Shown: one piece after another, positions 31,292 to 37,896 of the stretch
Position numbering within the stretch: position 1 is the stretch's first letter
Layout: each line of letters starts with the position of its first letter
From: Alloprevotella sp. oral taxon 473 str. F0040
GTDB taxonomy: Bacteria; Bacteroidota; Bacteroidia; Bacteroidales; Bacteroidaceae
DNA length: 37,896 nt
NCBI RefSeq assembly: GCF_000318095.2
Contig: NZ_KB290710.1
Span: 238,346 to 276,241 of the forward strand
Direction of reading: 5' to 3'
Notes under the pieces: model-generated
Told to the model about the DNA's origin: nothing
Databases searched by the model: none
Seen by the model: only the letters and a program-made list of their open reading frames with translations
Translations under genes and position numbers: made by a program

Positions 31292-32176
31292 ATGGCTGTA
31301 AAGAAAAAATATCCCAACCTTGGGCGTGGACTTGATGCTCTGATTTCCACTGGAGAAGTAAGCACTAGCGGTTCTTCGAGTATTAATGAAGTCGATATTC
31401 TCAGTATTAAGGCAAATCCCAATCAGCCCCGTAGAGAGTTTGACGAAGAAGCCCTAGAAGAATTAGCAGAGAGTATTCGTCAGATAGGTATCATTCAACC
31501 CATTACCCTCCGACAGATGGAGGATGGCACCTACCAAATCATTGCAGGTGAGCGTCGCTGGCGTGCCTCACAGCGTGCTGGCCTAGACACTATACCGGCG
31601 TATGTGCGTACGGTCAATGATGAGGGAATGATGCAGATGGCCTTGGTGGAGAATATCCAGCGCGAAGACCTCAATGCGGTGGAGATTGCACTGGCCTATC
31701 AAAAACTTATTGAGCAATATAGCCTCACGCAGGATGCACTTTCTGAGAAGGTAGGTAAGAAACGAGCTACCATTGCGAACTACCTTCGATTGCTTAAGTT
31801 ACCAGCGCAAGTGCAGATGGCACTCAAGAAGCGTGAAATTGACCAAGGTCATGCACGTGCACTCCTTGGCCTGCAACAGCCTTCGCAACAAGTGAAGCTC
31901 TTCAAAGATATCCAAGAGAAGGGCTACTCAGTGAGACAAGTCGAAGAGATGGTAAAAGCACTTAATGCTGGAGAAGATGTGCAGTCAGGTCGTCGTACCA
32001 TCAAAAGTGCCAATCAACTGGCGGAACAATATGTACCAGTGCGTGACCATCTGGCCAATGTGTTTCAAACTAAAGTAGGCATGACTTGCCGAGCAGGAAA
32101 AGGGAATATCACCATTCCTTTTGCAAATGAAGAAGAACTCCAGCGTATCCTTACCTTAATGGAGCGTTTGGGCTAA
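31292..32176 (+). CDS. parB: chromosome partitioning protein ParB
   Basis: 294 residues. The N-terminal CTP-binding and ParB/Srx fold contains PNQPRREFDEEALEELAESI and IIAGERRWRASQRAG (the GERRxR motif), with ENIQREDLNAVEIA following. A central helix-turn-helix (YSLTQDALSEKVGKKRATIANYLRLLKLP) recognises parS, and the C-terminus forms the dimer domain. It loads at parS and slides as a CTP-dependent clamp. A parS-like site lies just upstream of parA. Confidence 0.96.
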   Translation: MAVKKKYPNLGRGLDALISTGEVSTSGSSSINEVDILSIKANPNQPRREFDEEALEELAESIRQIGIIQPITLRQMEDGTYQIIAGERRWRASQRAGLDTIPAYVRTVNDEGMMQMALVENIQREDLNAVEIALAYQKLIEQYSLTQDALSEKVGKKRATIANYLRLLKLPAQVQMALKKREIDQGHARALLGLQQPSQQVKLFKDIQEKGYSVRQVEEMVKALNAGEDVQSGRRTIKSANQLAEQYVPVRDHLANVFQTKVGMTCRAGKGNITIPFANEEELQRILTLMERLG

Positions 32177-32272
32177 AATTTTATAGGAGAAACTCGCTTG
32201 AATTAGGGGCTTAAAGAAGGCTATTTTTTCTTTTTCTTCGATTTAAGAAGTGTTCTCTCAATCTGTTGAGCG

Positions 32273-33085
32273 ATGAAGTACATCCTTTCTCGCATTTTAT
32301 TGATTCTGCTACTCTGCTTTTGTGTAGAGCCTCCCACTCGTGCGGCTATTCCTGTTGCCATGCCAGTAGCTAATTGGTCAGGAAGTCGTATGTTATCGTT
32401 GAACGTAGATTCATTGTCTCCAAAGGATACACTCACCACTGCCGAAGCGAGCATGAAGGCTCGTTTTGACAGCCTGGAACGAAGCCTGGCCCCTCGAGTG
32501 GATACCGTAAATATGCTTCAACAAAATCGGAAAGTTATTGCTGCGCCTTTGGCTGCTAGCCAAGACTTGCAACGACAGCTCAAGAAGCAGTTTGTTCCAA
32601 ATCCGCAGCGAGCACTATGGCTTGCCTTAGTGCTGCCTGGAGCTGGTCAGGTTTACAATCGGAAATATTGGAAACTCCCTCTATTTTATGGAGGATTCTT
32701 GGGGTGCACTTATGCTTTCTTGTGGAATCAGCAGATGTATATGGATTATTCCCAAGCCTATCTTGACATCATGGATGATGATCCGATGACTAATAGTTTT
32801 CGCAATCTTTTTCCGCCTACCTACGACATTGATAGTAGATTGGAGCAGTTTAAGACGGTTTTCAAAAACCGAAAAGACCGCTATCGTCGTTATCGCGACC
32901 TTTCAGCCTTCTGCTTCATCGGAGTCTACCTCCTTTCTGTAGTCGATGCTTATGTTGATGCGCAACTTTCAGTTTTCGATATTAGTCCTGATCTCTCACT
33001 GCAAGTAACTCCTGCTGCTATCGAAACTTTTAATGGTATCCAGCGTAATCAGAGCATGGGCATCGGAGCCACGCTCACATTTTAG
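32273..33085 (+). CDS. DUF5683 family protein
   Basis: 270 residues. Signal peptide at 1-24 (LLLLCFCVEPPTRA), a charged region about 45-105, then PNPQRALWLALVLPGAGQVYNRKYWKLPLFYGGFLGCTYAFLW, a hydrophobic hairpin with the PGxGQxYNxxxWK signature of this Bacteroidota family. A second membrane segment, FCFIGVYLLSVVDAYVDAQL, follows. Function is unknown. The position between parB and a cell-wall lytic transglycosylase is strongly conserved in Bacteroidota, suggesting an envelope or division link. Confidence 0.85.
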   Translation: MKYILSRILLILLLCFCVEPPTRAAIPVAMPVANWSGSRMLSLNVDSLSPKDTLTTAEASMKARFDSLERSLAPRVDTVNMLQQNRKVIAAPLAASQDLQRQLKKQFVPNPQRALWLALVLPGAGQVYNRKYWKLPLFYGGFLGCTYAFLWNQQMYMDYSQAYLDIMDDDPMTNSFRNLFPPTYDIDSRLEQFKTVFKNRKDRYRRYRDLSAFCFIGVYLLSVVDAYVDAQLSVFDISPDLSLQVTPAAIETFNGIQRNQSMGIGATLTF

Positions 33086-33205
33086 TGACGACCTCAAGGA
33101 CTGAATCACTATTTCTCATCATCTAATCTCATAAAGCGAAGGCCTGATTTGCCAACGCTAATCAATAAAGGGGACACAACCCTTAATGTTTAAAGTCTAA
33201 CGCTA

Positions 33206-34660
33206 ATGTCTTTATTCAAATATCTCATAGCTTGCATCGTAACAGTACCTTTTTTAGGGCATACCGACTCTGTGCAGGCACGCACATTTCCTACAAATCC
33301 TCCCACAACTCTTGTTGCGGCTGAACAAGTGCCTAATCCCGAAGTGAACCCTACAGAGGGCATGCTTCAGAATATAGACGCCCAGCTCAACACGTGGTAT
33401 GTGAAGAAGTATATGGTCATTGATTCCACTTGCCTCACCCGAGTGGCTGATGTTAATGTAGGCCCCGAGGTCTACAAAGATCGTCTACGTCGTCTTCCCA
33501 CTACCATTGAGATGCCCTACAATGATGTGGTGCAAGAATATATTGATGCTTACACTGGACGTCTTAGTCGTTCGGTGAGCTTTATGCTAGGTGCTCAAAA
33601 CTTCTACATTCCCATTTTTGAGGAAGCCCTTGAAGCAGAAGGGTTACCTTTAGAGTTGAAGTATCTCCCTGTCATAGAGAGTGCTCTCGAACCCACGGCT
33701 ACGAGTCGCGTAGGTGCAGCTGGTTTGTGGCAGTTCATGATTCCCACAGCACGTAGATTCGACCTCACCATCAATAGTTTGGTGGATGAACGCCGCGACC
33801 CCATCAAGTCTAGTTGGGCAGCTGCTCGTTATTTGAAAGAGCTCTTCAATAAGTACAATGACTGGACGCTTGCGATAGCAGCTTACAATTGTGGCCCCAC
33901 CAATATAGCCAAGGCTATTAAGCGTGCAGGAGGGGTAGCAGACTATTGGACTATTTATCCTTATCTACCTCGAGAGACTCGTGGTTATGTGCCTGCATTT
34001 ATTGCCGCCAACTACGTGATGAACTATTATTGCGACCACAACATCCCTGCGATGAAAACGCGAGTGCCTATCGAAACAGACACTGTGGTGGTGACGCGCA
34101 ATATAAATCTAGCACAGATTGCTGGGGCATGCAAAATAGATTTGGAAGCCTTGACAGCGATGAATCCGCAATATCGCACGGGGACCGTACCAGGATATAG
34201 TGCGCCTTGTGCCATTCGCATGCCACTCCCCACAATTGACCTCTTTCTGCAATTGGGCGATTCGGTTTATAACTACGCAGCTCCTGACCAATTCCAACGT
34301 CGTGATGAGGTAACCCCCGCTACGACCTCTAGTTCCAATGCGTGGAGTGAAAGTCCTGCAAGAGAAACACGTGCAGAACGTCGTGCTCGTCTGCGACAAG
34401 AAGAAGCAGAGCGTGAAGCTCAAGAAGTGGAGCAACGTGCCACATCTAAGAAGAGTAAGAAAGACAAGAAATCAAAATCAGAAAAATCTGGTAAGAAAAA
34501 GAAGAATAAGAAGGAGCGCACCAAAGAGGTAAGCATTAAGTCAGGTGACACCTTAAGTGAGATTGCAGAACGCAATGGTACTACCGTTGCAAAGCTCCGC
34601 AAAATCAATAAGATTAAAGGCAACAGTATCCGCGCGGGTAAGAAGATCCGTGTGAAGTAA
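33206..34660 (+). CDS. membrane-bound lytic murein transglycosylase with LysM (MltD-type)
   Basis: 484 residues. Signal peptide ends near VQA (about residue 26). The GH23/SLT domain at about 120-290 has LKYLPVIESALEPTATSRVGAAGLWQFM, where E in PVIES is the catalytic Glu, and AIAAYNCGPTNIAKAI. A partial second LysM-like region follows (INLAQIAGACKIDLEALTAMNPQY). A Lys-rich linker of about 30 residues (KKSKKDKKSKSEKSGKKKK, about 416-440) precedes a C-terminal LysM (VSIKSGDTLSEIAERNGTTV to the end). It cleaves peptidoglycan glycan strands to 1,6-anhydro ends in the periplasm. The highly basic linker could bind wall polymers. Confidence 0.92.
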   Translation: MSLFKYLIACIVTVPFLGHTDSVQARTFPTNPPTTLVAAEQVPNPEVNPTEGMLQNIDAQLNTWYVKKYMVIDSTCLTRVADVNVGPEVYKDRLRRLPTTIEMPYNDVVQEYIDAYTGRLSRSVSFMLGAQNFYIPIFEEALEAEGLPLELKYLPVIESALEPTATSRVGAAGLWQFMIPTARRFDLTINSLVDERRDPIKSSWAAARYLKELFNKYNDWTLAIAAYNCGPTNIAKAIKRAGGVADYWTIYPYLPRETRGYVPAFIAANYVMNYYCDHNIPAMKTRVPIETDTVVVTRNINLAQIAGACKIDLEALTAMNPQYRTGTVPGYSAPCAIRMPLPTIDLFLQLGDSVYNYAAPDQFQRRDEVTPATTSSSNAWSESPARETRAERRARLRQEEAEREAQEVEQRATSKKSKKDKKSKSEKSGKKKKNKKERTKEVSIKSGDTLSEIAERNGTTVAKLRKINKIKGNSIRAGKKIRVK

Positions 34661-34674
34661 TGATTTTGACGAGT

Positions 34675-34702
34675 CTAGACGTTAAAGATTAGACATTAGA
34701 AT
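34675..34702. repeat. 7-bp repeats TTAGANN after the transglycosylase gene
   Basis: CTAGACG, TTAAAGA, TTAGACA, TTAGAAT in phase, starting 14 bp after the stop. They are oriented opposite to the array at 34814-34911, mirroring the porX-cmk gap. Confidence 0.7.
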
Positions 34703-34813
34703 ATGGAGTAGTGCTCCACTATCTAGTGTGTAGCTATTCTCTAAAGTCTAGATTCGTCTCGTTTTAGATAAGGCTTATGATAAGGATTAAATGGCAGAAT
34801 TACTTGTTCATTT

Positions 34814-34911
34814 TCCTATGTCTATCGTCTACTATCTAATTTCTAAAAAAGTGTCTGCGGACTTCCAACTCTACTCTCCAACGTCTACCCTCTAACGTCT
34901 AAATTCTAATG
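34814..34911. repeat. 7-bp repeats TCTAANN running into the rsh start codon
   Basis: Fourteen consecutive heptads in one phase: TCCTATG, TCTATCG, TCTACTA, TCTAATT, TCTAAAA, two diverged units, then TTCCAAC, TCTACTC, TCCAACG, TCTACCC, TCTAACG, TCTAAAT, TCTAATG. The last unit ends with the ATG of rsh (34909-34911). The final 14 bases equal those ending in the cmk start codon. Confidence 0.8.
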
Positions 34912-37158
34912 ACTCAAGAAATCCAAGACGAAGCTCTCATACAATCCGCCTTTCAAAAACTGATTGACACCTATCTTGCTTCTCCACACCGCAAGAAGAC
35001 CGAAATCATCACCAAGGCGTTTAACTTTGCCAAGGCTGCGCACAGAGGAGTGCGCCGTCGCAGTGGAGAACCTTATATTCTCCATCCCATCGCAGTGGCT
35101 CAAGTCTGCTGCGAAGAGATGGGCATGGGATCTACGACCATCTGCGCAGCCCTTCTTCACGATGTGGTGGAAGATACCGACTATACACGTGATGATATAG
35201 CCAATCTCTTCGGAGAGAAAATAGCCAATATCGTAGAGGGGGTCACCAAGGTCAGTGGTGGTTTGTTAGGCAATCGTGCTTCTATGCAAGCGGAGACCTT
35301 CAAAAAGATCTTGCTCACCATGAGTGACGACATTCGGGTCATCTTGGTCAAAATTGCCGATCGCCTGCACAACATGCGCACGCTCTCTTCTATGCTGCCT
35401 TCACGACAGTATAAAATTGTGGGAGAAACTCTCTATATCTTTGCCCCATTAGCAGATCGCTTAGGATTGAATCGCATCAAAACGGAACTTGAAGATCTTT
35501 CCTTTAAATATGAGCATCCTGATGACTACAATGCGGTGATGCAACATTTGAAAGATTCAAAACTAGAGCGCGACGATGCTATCAATGATTTCACTCCTGC
35601 CATCCGTGCTGCGCTTGATTCGCGGGGCATTGACTACGAACTCAAGGCGCGCATCAAGAGTCCATATAGCATCTGGCAAAAGATGCAGCGCAAACATGTC
35701 CCTTTCGAGGAGGTGTTTGACATCTTGGCCATCCGTATCATCTTCCACCCCAAGGAGCGTGATAATGAGATCGCTGAGTGCTATGCCATTTATGCTGCGC
35801 TCACGCAAATCTACAAGCCCCATCCTTCGCGTTTCCGTGACTGGCTCTCTACGCCAAAGGCAAATGGCTATCAAGCATTGCATAATACCTTCATGTCACA
35901 CCAGGGAAAATGGATTGAAGTGCAAATCCGTTCTGATCGCATGGACGATATCGCTGAGGGAGGTTTTGCTGCGCACTGGAAATATAAGTCTCCCGATACA
36001 GAAGTTGAAGAAAGAGAACTCGATACATGGGTCAATTCTATCAAGGAAATTCTCGATGATCCCCAGCCCGACACGCTCGATCTCCTCGATACGATTAAGC
36101 TCAATCTCTTTGCTTCAGAGCTCAACGTCTTCACGCCCAAAGGTGATATTTTGACTTTGCCACAGGGGGCCACGGTGCTCGACTTTGCTTTTGCCATTCA
36201 CTCCATGGTCGGTAGCCATTGTATTGGCGGTAAAGTCAATCATCGACTTGTTCCCATTAGTCATCGCCTTGCCAATGGGGATCAAATCGAGATTCTCACT
36301 TCTCAGTCGCAGACCATTCAACCAGATTGGCTGAACTTTGTCACCACAGGTAAGGCGCGTGGTCGCATTTCTGCTGCTTTGCGCCGGGCTGCACGCGAGT
36401 GTCAGCGCAAGGGAGAAAGCATTTTGCATGAGTTCTTCAAAGCGCATGAGCTGGAAGACAATGATTCTAATATCCATAAGATCAGGTCTCACCATCACTT
36501 CGATACTCCTTCTGCTTTGTATCATGCTCTAGGCGAAGGTCGCCTTGTGCTTTCCGATGCCGATGTGCAACATCTTTTGGGCAAGAAACCTTCGCGGGGA
36601 TGGGGCTGGAGACGATTTGTACCCTTCCTCAAAGATAAATCTCTCCCAGAGAACTTAGAAGCTCAATCTGCATTGGATGCGAATTTTGTGGAACAACTGG
36701 ATCGAAAAGCCACGCTTACGCTCTCTGACGAAGTCATCAGCCATTGCGAAATCTGTCCACATTGTCGCCCCATCAAGGGGGATGAGGTGATGGGCTACAT
36801 CAATAATAATCATCATCTCGAACTCCATCGTCGAGATTGTAGCGTAGCACTCAAACATAAAACGAGCTTTGGCAATAATATTATAGCCACCGTGTGGGAC
36901 AACTCTCGTCCGTCTGTTCATCTTTACGAAGCAACAATTCACGTGGAAGGTATTGATAGTCCAAGTGTGTTGCAAGAAATCGCCTTGGTCTTCTCTCAGC
37001 ATCCCCAGTATCAGCTGCAAAGCATCCAACTCAAAGCTCACGATGGCATTTTCCACGGCACCCTCGGCATCCGCATTGCCTCTACCATCGAGGTGCAAGC
37101 TCTTTGTTCCCTCCTACTCAGTGCGGGGCAAATCACCAAAGTCAATCGTGGGAACTAG
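34909..37158 (+). CDS. rsh: bifunctional (p)ppGpp synthetase/hydrolase, RelA/SpoT family
   Basis: 749 residues. The HD hydrolase domain (1-200) is intact: H59 in ILHPIAVA, H84-D85 in LLHDVVEDT, and KIADRLHNMRTL. The synthetase domain (about 235-360) has RIKSPYSIWQKMQRK, FDILAIRIIF, FRDWLSTPKANGYQALHNTF and the conserved E-V-Q-I-R. TGS is at about 395-460 (VFTPKGDILTLPQGATVLDFAFAIH), followed by a zinc-finger-like Cys region (ISHCEICPHCRPIKGDEVMGY) and a C-terminal ACT domain. With both active sites present it should make and degrade the stringent-response alarmone. The start codon lies within a 7-bp repeat array and has no Shine-Dalgarno. It is last in the conserved parA-parB-DUF5683-transglycosylase cluster. 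Confidence 0.95.
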   Translation: MTQEIQDEALIQSAFQKLIDTYLASPHRKKTEIITKAFNFAKAAHRGVRRRSGEPYILHPIAVAQVCCEEMGMGSTTICAALLHDVVEDTDYTRDDIANLFGEKIANIVEGVTKVSGGLLGNRASMQAETFKKILLTMSDDIRVILVKIADRLHNMRTLSSMLPSRQYKIVGETLYIFAPLADRLGLNRIKTELEDLSFKYEHPDDYNAVMQHLKDSKLERDDAINDFTPAIRAALDSRGIDYELKARIKSPYSIWQKMQRKHVPFEEVFDILAIRIIFHPKERDNEIAECYAIYAALTQIYKPHPSRFRDWLSTPKANGYQALHNTFMSHQGKWIEVQIRSDRMDDIAEGGFAAHWKYKSPDTEVEERELDTWVNSIKEILDDPQPDTLDLLDTIKLNLFASELNVFTPKGDILTLPQGATVLDFAFAIHSMVGSHCIGGKVNHRLVPISHRLANGDQIEILTSQSQTIQPDWLNFVTTGKARGRISAALRRAARECQRKGESILHEFFKAHELEDNDSNIHKIRSHHHFDTPSALYHALGEGRLVLSDADVQHLLGKKPSRGWGWRRFVPFLKDKSLPENLEAQSALDANFVEQLDRKATLTLSDEVISHCEICPHCRPIKGDEVMGYINNNHHLELHRRDCSVALKHKTSFGNNIIATVWDNSRPSVHLYEATIHVEGIDSPSVLQEIALVFSQHPQYQLQSIQLKAHDGIFHGTLGIRIASTIEVQALCSLLLSAGQITKVNRGN

Positions 37159-37183
37159 TTTTCTAGGAGATCTACATCCTTCT

Positions 37184-37224
37184 ATCCCTCATTGTTCATA
37201 ATAGAACAGTGGGGGATTTTATTT
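37184..37224 (+). terminator. rsh terminator
   Basis: A 14-bp stem with two G-T pairs (37184-37197 with 37204-37217, loop ATAATA) is followed by TTTATTT, 26 nt after the rsh stop. Confidence 0.85.
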
Positions 37225-37762
37225 AGCTCTATGAGAACCTGCGGTCGCGTTGTAAATGTTCTTGTCATGCCTTTGGTGCAGCTACTTATACTATATATAA
37301 TATGTAAGCTTTTTATCGAACGAACCTCTCTTGCTGATGAGGTGATGCTAGTGACATCCTTACATGTATCACAGATAGCTACTTATGTTTAACATTCATG
37401 GTTGGATGGTTCAGAATTTTTCTCCGAGTTATTTCGAGAAATGTCCGTGTTTTTCCGAAGAAAGTCCGAGATAATTTGTGAAAAGTCCGAGTTTTTCTCT
37501 TGAAACCTCCGATTTTTCGTGTTTTCAAGCGAATGGGAGGCGGTGAACCATTGATAAAAGGAGGAAATACGAGGTAGAGTAGAGGATATCTTTAGAGCGA
37601 GACACTCCAGAAGAGCCGATTCTTCGTGATTGTCGTGTAGAAGCCCAGAAACCCCTCCCAGTCATTCTGGGGGCTAAAAAGGGTGTTATGCTATTCTTCT
37701 GTTTTGTTCATGTTACAAAATTGGGTGTTTAAAAATTTCCCTCCGATTTTTTTGTAGAAAGT
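37225..37762. other. gene-free stretch after rsh
   Basis: No credible gene. It contains the phased TCCGAG array (37423-37521) and a short C/G-rich hairpin (CCCTCCCAG/CTGGGGG, about 37656-37674) of unclear role. Confidence 0.5.
37423..37521. repeat. helically phased TCCGAG repeats, second array
   Basis: TCCGAG (37423), TTCGAG (37433), TCCGTG (37444), TCCGAA (37454), TCCGAG (37465), a degenerate TTTGTG (about 37475), TCCGAG (37486), TCCGAT (37508) and TTCGTG (37516). Spacings alternate 10 and 11, a period of 10.5 bp. The array lies about 240 bp upstream of a stable-RNA-type promoter, like the one at 9539. Confidence 0.75.
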
Positions 37763-37794
37763 CTTGGTAGTTTAGAAAACTTGCCGTACTTTTG
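37763..37794 (+). promoter_or_regulatory. strong stable-RNA-type promoter
   Basis: CTTG, 20-nt spacer, TACTTTTG (37787-37794). It shares TTGGTAGTTT and the sequence around the -7 with the tRNA-Phe promoter at 9924, so a tRNA, rRNA or other abundant RNA is expected downstream. Confidence 0.7.
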
Positions 37795-37799
37795 CATCG

Positions 37800-37896
37800 C
37801 AATCGGGACGCAAGGGTCACTTGCTAAGGCACGACGCGCTTAGATGAGACGGCGCTTGAAGGTTGGTTGCCTGACTGCAGCAAACGAGCTGCATGA
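37800..37896 (+). other. start of an unidentified transcript, cut by the window end
   Basis: About 97 nt follow the implied start. They contain GC-rich complementary patches (for example CTGCAGCAAACGAGCTGCA near the end) but no tRNA or recognisable rRNA start. An open frame from an ATG at about 37844 (MRRRLKVGCLTAANELH) runs off the end, but I do not call it a gene. A leader of an rRNA operon or a structured RNA is possible. Confidence 0.35.

Noticed and set aside
37656-37674. C/G-rich hairpin as a terminator
   Set aside because: No gene ends in front of it, and it is followed by CTAAAAAGGG, an A-run rather than a T-run on the plus strand. Its role is unclear.
37844-37896. Short open frame at the end (begins MRRRLK)
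   Set aside because: It lies right after a stable-RNA-type promoter, is cut by the window edge, and has no independent support.

Overview
The window looks like the chromosome of a member of the Bacteroidales (Bacteroidota). The evidence is direct: promoters of the TTTG-N19/20-TAnnTTTG type, few Shine-Dalgarno sequences, PorX, three type V (FimA/Mfa-like) fimbrillin lipoproteins, a FeoA-FeoB fusion, a carboxyspermidine-type dehydrogenase, and the order parA-parB-DUF5683-LysM transglycosylase-RelA/SpoT. Genus cannot be settled by reading.

Layout. 1-2292: a secreted protein of unknown function, a ~200-bp element with terminal inverted repeats, and cmk (minus). 2285-4078: an intergenic stretch built from 7-bp repeats, then porX (minus). 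4315-8945: a secreted NPCBM/GH27 alpha-galactosidase, a saccharopine-dehydrogenase-family gene and a conserved small protein, all minus, each with its own terminator or promoter. 8946-10163: a gene-free stretch with a 26-bp perfect inverted repeat, an alternating purine-pyrimidine tract and 10.5-bp-phased TCCGAG repeats, followed by tRNA-Arg(CCG) and two identical tRNA-Phe(GAA) genes.

10144-21630 is a genomic island inserted at the 3' end of the second tRNA-Phe. A 21-bp piece of the tRNA is repeated at 21610-21630, and the displaced tRNA terminator sits just outside. The island has no visible integrase. Its core is an outer- and inner-membrane uptake set: two exporter-fold ABC half-transporters (minus), and divergently a TonB-dependent receptor and a beta-propeller-like lipoprotein. 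The two arms share a strikingly dyad-symmetric promoter region. An AraC-family regulator lies downstream. The set parallels yersiniabactin uptake (FyuA, YbtP/Q, YbtA). Between the two lies a second cassette: an HU-like protein, a 31-codon small ORF and a PD-(D/E)XK-like nuclease candidate, all with overlapping reading frames.

21922-37896 returns to core genome: feoAB (minus), pyk, a three-gene fimbrillin operon, then parA, parB, a DUF5683 protein, a LysM lytic transglycosylase and a bifunctional RelA/SpoT-type gene. The 7-bp repeat array reappears between the last two, reading into the rsh start codon as it does at cmk. The end holds a second phased TCCGAG array and a strong stable-RNA-type promoter whose transcript leaves the window.

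Strongest candidates for something undescribed: the 7-bp arrays, the helically phased TCCGAG arrays upstream of stable-RNA promoters, the symmetric divergent promoter, and the HU/small-ORF/nuclease cassette.
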